The notes under the pieces: generated by a model
The model's database searches: none
What the model saw: only the letters and a program-made list of their open reading frames with translations
What the model was told of the DNA's origin: nothing
From: Mactromeris polynyma
Taxonomy: Eukaryota; Mollusca; Bivalvia; Venerida; Mactridae
Reading direction: 5' to 3'
Assembly: GCA_032209605.1 (NCBI GenBank)
Contig: JASFXZ010000001.1
Location: 41,792,619-41,856,618, forward strand
Length of the DNA: 64,000 bases
Position numbers and translations under genes: made by a program
Shown: positions 34,601-47,695 of the stretch, in pieces
Layout: every line of letters starts with the position of its first letter
Numbering within the stretch: the first letter of the stretch is position 1

Positions 34601-36904
34601 CGTCATCATGTTATTTTTTCAATGTTGGTATCATCTGTATACTATTGACCAGTGTGTGTCGCCAGAAAGAGTCGTCTTACAATTGGAATACATTAACCAT
34701 GACCACCGTTTACACTACAAATACGGCTACGTTTAACACGTTCGTGTAACGGCATTTCTCGTAGCTTTGTCAACACCGGATAGAGCGAAGTATAAGTATG
34801 ACTTTATTTAAATTGGACTAATTAATGCGTAGTTGTCGCGTTTGTCCAAAGCGTAAAATGCGCATGTGTCAAAGACAAACGAGAGGCCATGGTAACCCTG
34901 TATCGCCCACCTGAGGCAATTGAATAACATATTGGTCCGACTTATGTTATCGCCAAACCGGAACTATCCAGTCAGCAGAGGCGCAAATGTAAGGGAGGTA
35001 AATCATGTACAATCTATGCGACAACTCTGTATATACCCAAATTTACAAAACGTGTTATATTATCGGTCCAACAGTGTATATACAAGTAAGTGATGATTTT
35101 GACCGTGTGGTCAAGTAGTGTTCTCCCTCAGACGTTTTGTTAGGGTGAGCTAAAATGCCCCGAATAGGTTGCATCACGTGACCCGAACACCTGTCTAAGA
35201 GTTTCAAACTAGTAAATATATTTTGTATTTTGTTCTTATATTTGTTTTCTACAAAGTAATGTTGACTTCTTCATGACAATACATATTGATAAAATTACAA
35301 TTGGCAACCTTAAGGTGATTCTTCTTTGTATTGCTATATGTTGTTCTTCGACATGCATGCTCAACATCAAATATGTCAATATATATCTGATTCAGCGGAT
35401 GTTTTCGAACATCAATGTCGGAAAAACAATGTGCAATGTTTCTCATATAGTAACTGCCGTTACCCTACTGCGTTCAAACATATCAGTTTCTTGTTGTTTG
35501 CTCCTTTCCAGCAATACCATTGATTAGGCAACAAGGTAATTATCTTTTTGGTTTGAAGCTTACTTACCAGCAGCATTAAATTGCAGCATAACTGAAACAT
35601 TATGCAGATCTGTTAGCAATCACTACAACAGCGATTATCGAAAAAAATAAAACATAATGTAGAGGCATTTCCCGGCGGGAAAATTCGCTAATTGCTGGCA
35701 TACTAAGCCGGTATTTGAATTACAAATTCTGTATTACGGCTTATTGCACAGCTTACAGAGATATAAGACTGTTTTGTATTACCGGTTTGGATTCAGTATA
35801 CCCAGACGCCATCGATGTTAAGCATTATTTTATGCAGATTTACATTGCTTGACTCGATTAACCAAAGCAATGCGATCAACGTGTTGTACATAGCTTGCCA
35901 AGCAATCGGCAGGTTATTGTCATTGTCTTCTGTGGTCTCAAGATGTGTATGTTTAGCGATCGCTGTAAAACAACACAGCTTTCTATATGCATACATAATA
36001 ATACATCCATTTGGTGACACAAGTCGGGTATCTCTATCGTTTATAAGATAGACTTTGTAAATTGAAAATACTTGACTTGTCTTTGCCGTGGTATTTAATA
36101 CAAAGGTTTTAATGGCCGATATTATCAAAATTATCAAAATAATATTTTCTTTTCTTAAACATTAAAAGGGTTGTCTAGCAAGACTTGTAACAAGTTGATG
36201 AAGTGCTGACGAAATGCATTTTGACTTTTAAAATTAATGAAAATATTACAAATGAATCACGAAATAATGAACTTCGTTTTCAATTTGGTACACTGACTGA
36301 AATCCTTGAATACGGTACTCCACGCGGTAATATGTTTGTTTCATTTTATTCTACCTACTTCTCGGCCATTCCTAGTACTGTATGACATTTTAATGAGACT
36401 AATTCTAGTTCAGACGCTTAGTAAACGAGTAATGGGATTTTAACAGAATAAGTTAAGTGCTAGTGTCATAAACGCACTGTTTATATTAACTAATGTAACA
36501 CTCACACACACAATGGTAATGACTTTATACCCTCTGAACTACTACCGACATGAAAATGTTGAGTTGAAGCCAACATACATGTGTTTCCGGGTTGTGGCTG
36601 ACTGACATGTATATGTAGTGACTTAGTAAACTTACATCGATCATATTACATTTACTTATACAATAATTATATCAAACTCTTATCATGTTGATTCAGCGTC
36701 GTGGATTTGCCTTGACACACGGTAAAATAGACACAGACAGTTGTTCATGTACATGTACTAAAGTCCACTCGGACCTAGAAATAAACAGACGGTTTAACTC
36801 AGTGACCGTGTTAAATATAAAAAAATCCTGTCATATCATGGTTTCTTGTCAATTAAAATCAATGAAGAATTCTAGCAATATATACAAAGTGTACAGTCAC
36901 CCCA
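31641..36904. other. Non-coding stretch
   Basis: It has AT-rich DNA with only short frames (up to 114 codons at minus 35793-36137) lacking recognised motifs. No repeat family matches elsewhere in the window were spotted. Confidence 0.4.
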
Positions 36905-37190
36905 TATTGTTTGTTTGTTTCATCGGGTTTAACGCCGTTTCTCAACAATATTTCAGTTATATACGGCGGCCGGTTCATCTAACCTGTTTTTCCTGGACTG
37001 AAATCTAACCAGTACTAACTTACCCTTGCACAAGGAGCCGGCGTCTTCTCCATATGAGGAGGAAAACCGACATTTTTGTCAAATTTTCATGGAAGGGTAT
37101 AACCTGCCGCGACCGGGAATCCAACCCGGATCGCCGGGTTACAAGTCCAGCGCACTAACCACTGGACCACGGCCGCGGCCCTCCCTCCAC
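36905..37190 (-). mobile_element. Full-length tRNA-derived SINE, scallop-like body
   Basis: The minus-strand head near 37175 has the A-box GTGGTCCAGTGGTTAGTGCG then C, and the B-box GGGTTGGATTCCCGG about 30 nt later. The body and tail, seen on the plus strand, have AACGCCGTTTCTCAACAATA, CGGCGGCCGG and CCAGTACTAACTTACC. The outer end is a TTTG run (TTGTTTGTTTGTTT, about 36908-36921), a plausible 3' tail read as AAAC repeats. The plus frame at 37026-37220 is a product of this element. Confidence 0.85.
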
Positions 37191-37778
37191 CACATATTGC
37201 AAGGAGACACGAAGATATAACACTTACAGAGGCGATAGGGATACAATGATGAGTTAAATTGGTTAATTAAAAAGTAGAGAATACCTGCTTATTTTTATCG
37301 TTATGTTGGGTTCACAGTACGTATCAACAAGCGCTTGATCGACTTTGAGGACCAGTATCATGCCGTTGGTCATTTTCAAAATTAAGCTCAGAATCATAGG
37401 CTTGAGATTTGAGACTAACTTTATAGCTGAACTTTATTGCCTCAGGCCCTAGTTTCATGGAAGACCTTGATAATGGTTCATCCTACATTCTTTCAAGACC
37501 TGGTATTTCTAGTCTTATAATGAATAGTAATCAAGCAAATGGATAAATAATGGCATCAGCACTAATAATTACACAGTTTTGTGTCTTACTTTTTCGTTTC
37601 ATAATACTCGAACTGTTCTTTATTTCCCTTTCTAAACGTGCCCTCTTCTTGCTAATTACACCATCATCGTATTTTCATTCCATTTTTTACTAAGGAACTA
37701 ATCATGCTGTTGTTTTGTATGAATTGATGGGTGTTTGCTACATATGTAAGCTTCAACAAACTTGTCACCTTTGTTTAA

Positions 37779-38372
37779 ATGTGCGATTTTAACGACATAA
37801 CGGTTCAGCGTGACCGTCATACTTTCAGTGATTTCGTTGAGAATGCTCTGTATGTTGATTTGTTGCGCGGTCCGGTGTTGTCTTTCAAATGCATTCCTTG
37901 TAACCCTTTCCCTTTTCTTCATAGTGAATTATACTGTAGGGAAATGTGTGTGAGGTCTTGTGTTCCCCGTGCTAGCCGTTCTAACCTTTTCCCTACAGTA
38001 GTTGTGCGCATGTACGCCAGTATTCTCATGTCTCTTAGTGCTTTAGGGATACTGAATGCGTTCTCTCTGTATGCGACATTTCCTGCACGACTTCAATTGT
38101 CACTTTTATTGTTTCCTGTGATAGTTGTATCAATGCAAGATTACTTAGACTACATGATTCTACAAAAAGATCAAACTAAAAGTGTGGATAAATATTGGAA
38201 TTCATCGTGTAACTTCAAAGACAAATTTATCAAGTGCTATATCTTGGCATTAACATGCAATTACTGTATGTACACATGTGTACTCATTGCGTGTGATAAA
38301 ACGTACGTCTTCACCCCACATTGGTGTATAATTCATGTTTCTGTCCCGAAATTCTCTCGAAAAGGGCAATGA
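37779..38372 (+). CDS. Uncharacterised 197-codon open frame, possibly chance
   Basis: This is the longest open frame in the window. An in-frame TAA lies directly before its ATG. The peptide starts MCDFNDITVQRDRH. It has hydrophobic stretches at about residues 78-98 (VVVRMYASILMSLSALGIL) and 104-120 (LQLSLLLFPVIVVSM) and a Cys-rich C-terminal part (residues 142-178). It matches no family that I know. The opposite strand is also open at 37698-37922, with a more charged peptide (QINIQSILNEITESMTVTLN). The region is less AT-rich than its surroundings, which lengthens chance frames. I see no splice sites, promoter or poly-A signal to support it. Confidence 0.15.
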   Translation: MCDFNDITVQRDRHTFSDFVENALYVDLLRGPVLSFKCIPCNPFPFLHSELYCREMCVRSCVPRASRSNLFPTVVVRMYASILMSLSALGILNAFSLYATFPARLQLSLLLFPVIVVSMQDYLDYMILQKDQTKSVDKYWNSSCNFKDKFIKCYILALTCNYCMYTCVLIACDKTYVFTPHWCIIHVSVPKFSRKGQ

Positions 38373-41300
38373 TCGAGCTACCAGGAAAATCTAATTCCAA
38401 AGCGTACACGTACATAAAAGAACTATCAATTATAGGACATGACTACAGTCAATACTGCGTTCCCTTTAGACGACAAAGTCTGGAATAGTTTTCTGGCAGC
38501 TGAATTATTTAAAATGCCTGAATTCATTTACATTTCATTCATAGTTTTGTCATGGCATTTGTTAATAAGCATATTAGCATATATTTTCGTTTATGTTAAG
38601 CTGGTTACGCTCTCTTTGGCATTTCCTGTTCGACTCGTGCATTCACTTTCAACTTGATATTGTTAACGGTCGTGTTTAAAATGTTTCCACCTTCCACTTT
38701 GTTTACACACGTCTCCTGTTTACGGTTTTGTTCTAGTTTTGAAAACGGTATGATGATAAATAGATTTACAAAAATATCTGTCTTGTTTTGTTTGTTGTTT
38801 TATCGCAACTTCTAATGATCGTAAAGATAAATGCCATTCAACTGTTGTTTTTAAGTTTCGTTATCATTCACATGACACCGCATTTGTTTTCCACGCAAAA
38901 ACATGACAGGGAGAGAATATAAATGTGCATGCTTAACCTGGTCCGTGTTATTTTGTTGTATAATCAAGTTATAATATATTAGACGAACACTATCAGTTGT
39001 TGTCAGGTACCAATACATCACTCAGCGTCACGTAATCTAGACATGTGTATGACAAAACAGTTCTAGTCTGCTTTTTTCTGGAGTTAAAATGTGGATGCAC
39101 TGCTATGCTTGGCATATTATTTAATTATAGCTGTTAACGTACATTATATGTCCTATACACATAATTATATCACTGCTTAGATGTTAGGTCTATCAGAAAC
39201 AATATTCAACTAAAGATAATTAAGGCAGAGTGCATATAATTGTGCAAAGCATTTCTATCTCTCTCAGCAACATGTCTCCATACAAATGTATTAAGGAATT
39301 GGTAGATTCTGGCTTTAATCCCTCGATGTGGCTTGCGTTGACATTGTATTTGAAAACCAGACCGATGACATAGATGTATCTAACGTTCACAGCGGTTGCG
39401 GAAGGTCGCAGGTTCCAGTCCTAGATGCGACATACGTAAGTCGTAAATTAGTTTTACAGAGTACATCACTTGCTAACACTGAGGTGTGTACTTTTGTCGC
39501 TCCGTAGTCAGATTGATATGACTGTTAAGGATATCATGTCACGTGTCTTGTTAGCATTGTACATTTATCTCTTTATCCTGATCGACGTAAGCTGTCGTCA
39601 TTCATTCATTGTTTTGGAAATGGTGACGAATGATAATTCCACGAAAATTAAACTATATTTGTTTATTATTTTCTGTTCGTAAAATTCTTGGATTACAACA
39701 CTTCCTGATTTCCTTACTGATACATTTCGTGGTACACCTGCGGCATTGTTAAAGAAGTACAAAAAACACATGTGACTCTTTCAAGTTGAGTTAACAATGA
39801 TTAATCCTAGGGGAATATCTATATAAACACGGGTTAATGTGACAGGATATTATATTATCTGTTGCTTTATGTAATGAAATATAGCATTCTAACGAGATCC
39901 ATAACGTAGTACGAGGTCTGTTCCTCATTTATTGCATTGGAAGTTGGCCATTGCCAACATTGCTTGATACTTTAGTTGTGGTAATCTTAGAACGTGGTTG
40001 TTGTTCTCATAAAATACCAATACTGATCATCTAAAAATACTTGTACGGTCATAATACAAAGAAGAACGCTTGTTATCAGTTATACATTCCTTTATATCCA
40101 ATTTACAGACCAATTAATTGCCTTTACAAGTCGACTACTTGTTCAGTTAATGGCACCGTTCAAAAAGAGTAACAGGGCCTTAAAAATGAAAATGAAAGGA
40201 TCACTTAGTTTTATGGCAAAATAATATGTACGTATAACGAACAGCTTTGTTCTTCCTGGTATCAATTTTGTACAAATTGAAGTGATCACTTAGGATTGAA
40301 TTATGCGGAATTATTTCTGGTAGTGTTCGCTACATATAAGAGCTATGGGAAATTATGAAACATATATTGAACGTAAATGATCTGATCAACAATTGTCGAA
40401 TTACAATAATTATCTTCGAATATAAAGATACTTTTCTGACCACGTTGTGTTTCAGTAGCGTGCATGTATACAGTTCTTCCGCAATCAGAATTGTGTAAAA
40501 TGTAAATTAATTTAGGCATAGTAAACTCCATGAGTTTCCATTGGCATTGCTGTGTAGCCACTTCAGAGCTACACCCTTTGTCCCATACAAATGTTGACTG
40601 TTATTTAGAGGTCATTGATCTAGAGCGAAGGATCCGGTAATAATATTTTTTTATGACGAGAACATTGTTGGTCAGAAGAGATCGCACTGTGAATTAGATA
40701 AAAAAATAATAATAATACCAACCCTTGAATTAGAATAATGTATTTACCAACGTTGACCTAACCAATTTTACAGAAATCTAGGAAGTCAATGATCATGTTT
40801 AATGTCAATTTCTGAGACCCAGATGTTACTGTATTAATAATAGGTAGTCAAGCGACCACATTTACACGGATAATGTACAAAACAAAGACCCGAATCCTTA
40901 TTTTGACTTTCTTGTACTCCCACATAGCCATTAACAAGATGGCAGTCAGTCTATAAAACTAGGAAAACGAGTTTGATATAACATAATTATCACATAACTG
41001 TAATTATACATTTTCCAGAAGTCAATAGTGATTATCAAATTACGGTAGCGTAAATAAACACAAGTGGATAATTAACGTACATTGTCACGCAATTCCTAAC
41101 ATTTTTTCCTGCTGTCTCATATTAGTAAACAACGTATTATATATAAAATTGCTCTCTTTTCATGAAAAAATGAAAGAAATTGTATGTACAGATATACATC
41201 ACTTATTTAGTCTCCATTTCTCCATGGATTTAACAAGCATTCTCTTATAATTGATACTGACTCACGGGCGACGTGAGGAATCCCCTTGTAATATGCCTAG

Positions 41301-44300
41301 TCTTTATTGTCAAACATATAGAGAATTAGTTTTAGTTAAATCTGCAATGTAAGCTTCTGAATATGCATGTACATGTGTTTACACCAAAACGTATCCAATA
41401 ATTCAGCAACTTCTATAGATTATACTAGATTTCTGGAATGATTTGAATTACGTTTAGTTCTTACTAGTTCCCTGAATGCATTTCTGCCACGACGGTATTC
41501 ATACCGACAACCTCCTGATCAGGAGTTCATCGCCTTACCCTAAAACTCTATGCCTCCCAAAAATCGCAAATAAATTTCAAACTTTTGATTATTGATTAAA
41601 ACATAAATTATAAAAATACCCATTCACACAATTATGACTAGTATCAACCATGGTTCTAATAATAGCATTTCACTTATGACTTAGTGAAAACCAAACAACA
41701 CAATATGCAATACAATTGTATTTTACCAAAGGTTCAAAGTTTATTGTACATCGTTAGTAGAACAGAGACTGAACTTTAAAATGGAAAACTTCCAAATATT
41801 TACATTTTCTCACCATTTCCACGTTCCGACCGATGATTATCATAAATATTTTTTTTCAATTTGAACATTTTAAAGACATTATATATCTTACTATACATTT
41901 TAAGTGCCCACCTTGCTACCTCTAATACATAATTAAGTATGAGACTTAAGTACGTTATTATTCGCTCTCCATTCTACTCCAGGTCCGCTCATAAGCTTTG
42001 TTTCATAATATCACTCGACTATTCCTGGAATTCTTGTAAAAACAAAACTAATTAATTTATTCTCCCGAACAAAAACAACACAAATCGAAAACAAATGTTG
42101 ATAATGATGTCATCATTTTTATCTCAGTTAAACGACTTCCTTTGCGGCCTCACACGTGCTTCACTTTAAACAATGCTAAAGGAGTACGGCGTACCCATCA
42201 GTTATTACGCAACATTATGGATAATGGTAATGTACATTTAGTATACAATGTATGATTAAACAACGGTATAATATACTGCATGTCATACCAACCACGCCCA
42301 TGATAACATTAGACAAGTGCATAGCCCCCCTCATAGTTTCCACCGAGCCAACATACCCCTTCAGGTTAAAACAGTTGTAAGTAATTTAATTATCACCTTC
42401 CTATTGTTACATATTGAAATGTTTAATCGATCACACCGATCGGAATTGTTGCCAAATGTGCATATGATTACATTCATTGCAACATAGCAGGAATAGACTG
42501 AGAAAAATAAATCATAACTAGTGCATCACCCATAAAATATATACTCGTATATTTTCAGGCTACCTTTTATAACAATTAGTTCGTGTATTCAAATATTATA
42601 AATATAAATTGAATATCAATAAACATGCAATATTAAAATAAAATTAAATATAGGTTTTAGATTGATTTCGAAGTCTGGTTATGAAAAGTACAGTTTATGA
42701 AATAAAATCAACTTCATTAAATACACTGGCTAAAAGGCATTAAGTCAGCAACAACTGCCAAAATTATTAAACTTTGTAAGCATGTTATATAATCAGCGCG
42801 CATGACGACAAATATGAGAAAACTACTCAACTGCGAACAGAAGAGTACAGACGATTTTATGTCGGAAATAAACACATAATTTCCAGCAAGCCAATTTTCT
42901 AAAAAAATATATTTAATGCGCCATATTGTCGACATACTATACAACTGGGATTTCATCTGTTTTCCTCGAATTACTGAACAGTCAGCCAGTATAGATGGAC
43001 GCCAAATTTATGTAGAGTCAGTCCAAGATGTTTTATATCAATGCCCTGCCCGCTGAGCGTACAAAATCGACGACTTACATCGCTAAATGATATAATTACA
43101 ACTTTTACATTGTACGTGCATGTATGATTCCCCACAGAAGTTGTTTGCATAAAGCCCAACGTATTTAGGTCATAAAATGTACGCATAAACGCACTGTAAT
43201 CTGCACCGCGTTGCTTTAGGCAGAACGAATTCCTGAAATTCATATTCGCCGATTTATAACACATCGAAATGAAGAAAATGATCCATGTTATTGATATAAA
43301 GGCTTAACATAATACGATGTATATCTTCTGCGTATACTTAATTACGCCTAAAAATTGTTTACTATTCACTATAAAATGTAAAGACTGAAAAACACTGGGT
43401 TTGCTTTCTTCTTGCCAAAGGCTTAGATGCACAAATATGTAAACAACACATTTGTACGTATTCAAAAAACATGAATGAATACGCGGAGGAGAAAAGCTAA
43501 ATAGCTTGCGGTCACCGCAAAAATGTATAGACAGCTTTGTAAAACACAAGGCTCTTCAGTGAATGAAGTTCACTTTCAGTCTGCGAGTCCCCATTATATT
43601 AGTAGATTTGATAACCAACAGTCTGAATATTTTGGAATGTTTGTAGTTACGGCTAACATTGACAGTGGACTTATTAATTGTTGGAAGTCAAACTCTCACC
43701 AATATCATTGTACAACGACTAGAAGCTACGTGTCTAGCTGAATGACTTACTTACAATCGACTAGGGCAGTTTGTGGTCTATATTTCTAAGACGAATATCA
43801 AATAAGTAACATAGAAAGAAAGCGATTATAAGATTACCAGTTCACTTAGAGATATGTCGTAAAAATCGAACTCCGCCAGTAAATATTGCTGAATTAGAGT
43901 GAATCACAAAGTGTGTATCACAGAAAGAAGCATTGTATGACATTAAGTAGATAGCGGAGAAGATATACGCAGTGCCTATTGGACTGAATAACAGTCGCGA
44001 TTGTAAGACAATATCACATCGTGTGTTATATGACCCACTTGTCTTAATTAGTGTCGTAAATATAAATAGGAACCTTCTTTAGTCCGTTTCTTTTATTTAT
44101 TTGAGAACGGTTGTAAAACTAATGTAAGGTGGCCAGCCAAAGAAAAAATGTTTTGCAAAATATTTACCGATATGCATAATGTATACAATAACTCATTTTG
44201 AATTAACAATATCTTTATCGGTTTAAGAAGTGGACAATACATTATACCAGCTTGAGATTGAATTTTGTTTAAATATTTGGTTTTAGGGTGAGTCGAATGG

Positions 44301-45665
44301 GGTTGATCTGTATATTAGGTTGTTACAAAGCCAAACCTCTCCAAATCAACACCCACATCGAGATGCCACGATTGACTGCTCTTATGTAGTGGAACTTCTA
44401 GAGAGATTGAATTTGATAATGTCATTGCAGAGAAGTTGTTGCTCAATAGAGTGCCTATCCGGAGAAGTTTGACTGTGTATCTTGTTTTGTGATTTCTTTG
44501 AATTATGTTTCGTTCCCCTAAGACACATTTGTTCTGGAAATGAACAAAATGATTATCTTCTACTAGTCTCAATCAATTTATCAAACTTTTCATTTCATTC
44601 TCTTTATGACAAACATATTTCGTTATTTATAACGACTTTGTAAAATGAATTAGGCCACAATTAGGTGAAAAGTGTAAATATTGTATGAGATGAACTACGT
44701 TATATGTTAAATATCATTTGTTCACAGTGTGTTTTATAAGTTTAAACAGTAACGGAAAGTGTTAGTAAAAGTTTCTGCCAGCTGTGGTTAGCGATATCAT
44801 ACCGACATTTCGTATTAATTCGAAGTTCTCTAATACTGTTGAACTAAGTAATTACAACATGTATTGGTAAGTAATAAATGTCAATATATGGTATGAGTAC
44901 CGGTCGTGTTTATATCAGCAATTATTTAGAAATTTGTCAAACGAAGAAAGCAAGTTGACATTAATGGTCACAATGCCTTTCCCAAGATTATGATGACATA
45001 GCAAATAGACCAATACAGATGTATATCATATTATTACGTTCAGTCCTGTTGAATACTGGTTACATTTATGGTAAATACTTCTGATGAGGTCGGTGCCGAG
45101 TTAATCTATCGGTTATCTATGTAAATCAACATTTTGGCTGGTCATACCCATTTTAGCTGGTCAGTATCACAATGACCAGATCAACATTAATGTCATCTTG
45201 TCCTATAGTGAGGTCACTTCAAACTAATTCTTACTATGTCTAATACAATATCGAACAAGGACAGAACTAGTTATACTGTATAGAAGTGTATATAATGTCA
45301 AACAATTAGCTGGAAGGTGTCTGTGTTTTGGTACAAAAAAACTAGAACACTAAAAATGAACAGAATGTTTTGACTTTGCGCTGTAAACAAATTCACATAT
45401 TTAGACACAATACGTTGGATGTGTTACTTATACATTAGTGATGTGTCCTACAAAGAGTTTAGTTAAGTAAAACATATAAAGATTGTATGATAAAGTCATT
45501 TTTCCAGTGCACATCAGTAAACATGTCTGTCACTTATAATTTGTAAAACCTTTACACTGACAAACTGTATTTCAGAGACATCACAATCCCGACTTCTGTT
45601 AGCACATACTAGTATTGCGGAAACATGTATCTTGTCGATTGTGGACACCCTTTTAAAAATTACAG
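38373..45665. other. Long non-coding stretch
   Basis: No supported gene was found. There are two weak tRNA-like remnants. Near 39385-39425, GGTCGCAGGTTCCAGTCC resembles a B-box. Near 41490-41550, a minus-strand stretch with GATGAACTCCTGATCAGGAG then GTATGAATACC resembles a decayed SINE head. Everything else looks featureless. Confidence 0.4.
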
Positions 45666-45745
45666 TTAAACTTCAAAGAAAGTCCACCTTCAATTTAATA
45701 CCGTCTCATTAACAAGACCGTTTTCCATGGACTAGTTTTTATTCT
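45666..45745. mobile_element. MITE family M1, internally deleted relic
   Basis: After TA the left end reads CAGTTAAACTTCAAAGAAAG then TCCACCTTCAA. It is followed by CTCATTAACAAGACCGTTTT then CCATGG, matching the order of the copies at 52659 and 61653. Much of the middle is missing and the right end is degraded. Confidence 0.5.
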
Positions 45746-46941
45746 TCTTACATAATATTACTTTAATAACAATCAAGCCACCTTGCAAATAAGATCGACA
45801 TTTATTTGGAACGAATGGTGGAATTATTATTGCAGTTTCACGGTAAATGGTGTGTCACTTTATAATAATAAATACTAATTATACTGGACAATTGAATTAC
45901 ATTAACACAATGCAATTTAGGTTAAACAATTCCAACATCTCAGAGAAATACCGAGAGGCACAATTCAACAATTATTTTTCATTTTTCTGCTGTTAAAAAC
46001 GTCTCGATTGAGAAATGAAATCGACTTGCGGTGTCGAATGATACAATTACTGATGATTAATTAATTAATTAGTTATATATGCTGATTGCTCTTTCACTTT
46101 ATGACACGCGAAGGGTCTTATTTTCTAACTTTCTTAATCGTCTTGTGATCGATTAAAGTTTGTTTTATACAGACAAAAAACTCAAGATTGTTATTGGCAT
46201 TCCCCCCTGACTGCTGAGAAGAAATAAACAATCGCGAAAATTGAAGCCATCAATGCATGTAATAACTCCCTGATGTGTCATTGATAACTGTAAAGTGTCT
46301 CTTAAAATACGTTTGCTGAGAGCAATTTACTCATATTAAGTTAAAAAACATCATTATTTAAAAACCAGCTTTGTTTAGTTTAAAACTTTGGACTCGCATT
46401 GCGCGTATCGTCAATATACACTGCCATTAAATGCCCGTTTTTTTTAAAGAAATGTTACTGAAAGCGCGAGAGAATAACGCGCACGCAGGCAGACAATCAT
46501 AAAACTATAAAACCTTAAGTTTGCGTGAGGATGACAATGTAGTTATGCAAGAGCTGTGTAGAGAAGCAGTAAACGGATTTGGAACATATTTGACAAAAAA
46601 TGAATAACAGCACATTAAGAACAAGAATCAGCCAGCAAAATGTAAACATTAAAATATTGCTAACAATCACAAAGAAGAGCCTAATACGTCGTCCAGACTA
46701 CCAGGGAAGTATTGTAACTGTAGAATCACTAGGGAGCGTGTGTATCCTAAATTCCAGGATTAATATTAGCTATGGCAGATTGTATCATCTTGCTCAGATA
46801 CGATCAATATCAACCGGCTAAAGAAAACACGACTAAATGCCAGTGTTTATGTCTGTCTAGTTTGAAAATATTACAAAAGGGTTTTAATACTGATGTACTA
46901 CACGGAATGTTTAATCATTTTATTTCGTCAAGTATAAATAA

Positions 46942-47040
46942 GGCATAATAGCCGAGTTGTGGAACGTTTTATTCCTGATCCGAGGGTCCGGTGTTCGAAC
47001 CCAACTCTGAGCACGGCTAGATCACGAACTTCATTTCCCA
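46942..47040 (+). mobile_element. tRNA-derived SINE remnant
   Basis: ATAGCCGAGTTGTGGAACG is a degenerate A-box region. GTCCGGTGTTCGAACCCAAC is a good B-box about 40 nt downstream. The body is short or diverged. Confidence 0.6.
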
Positions 47041-47439
47041 TGAATTACACGCAAGTACTTTAAGCGACCGAGGAAGCTGACATTGAGAATGATTGGTATA
47101 AGTTGCAAGGAACGCTTTAACAATCGATGAAAAATAAGTTTTAAGTAAGTATTATTGCAGTTATTTGTTAGCAAATTTTCAGGTATTGTGAGTGACAAAT
47201 TATTGCAGTGGAATGTCATATTACTGGTAAACTGAAACATTTACGCGAAAATTCGTCAGACGATAAAGAAAAGATTCTAAAATAGTTAAGGAGGACAAAT
47301 GAATCTTAACAAAACATAATAAAAATGTTTACTGAAGTCGATCAGGAAATACATAGTACAGAGAAAGTCAGCCAACCAAACTGCACTAGGTGATATGGAA
47401 AAACAATCATAATGTGTCTGATATTCATTCTAGTAGTAA

Positions 47440-47695
47440 AGTGTTTATATATTATAGTGTTGACCCTATTTAAAGCGCCAGTCATTTCTGACTTACGAGA
47501 CACCTACTTTTCTAGCACATTTACTTCCCTATTCTTTAGTGCCAGGCACCAGTCAGGTAGGCGCACGGATACCATTATTTAATTAGCTGGCGGCTCACCA
47601 ACCGGTCATATCAGAACGGACCGATACTGGGATTCGAACATTTGACCTCCCGCTCCCAAAGCCGATGCCTTAACCGCTCGACCACGGGAGGTACA
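47440..47695 (-). mobile_element. tRNA-derived SINE
   Basis: The minus-strand head near 47690 has CTCCCGTGGTCGAGCGGTTA then AGGCATC (A-box) and AATGTTCGAATCCCAG (B-box), a near-canonical Pol III promoter. The body runs left to about 47440, including CCGACCGGTTGGTGAGCC-type sequence on the minus strand. The head is better preserved than in the other SINEs here, suggesting a younger insertion. Confidence 0.75.

Noticed and set aside
37026..37220. 64-codon frame with Pro/Arg-rich end
   Set aside because: It is the translation of a SINE including its tRNA-like head.
38439..38657. Second frame resembling part of the 197-codon frame (FPVRL versus FPARL)
   Set aside because: The shared stretch is only about a dozen bases, and no wider homology between the two frames is visible.
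47600..47695. Functional tRNA gene with good A- and B-boxes
   Set aside because: Sequence past the B-box does not close an acceptor stem and runs into a SINE body.
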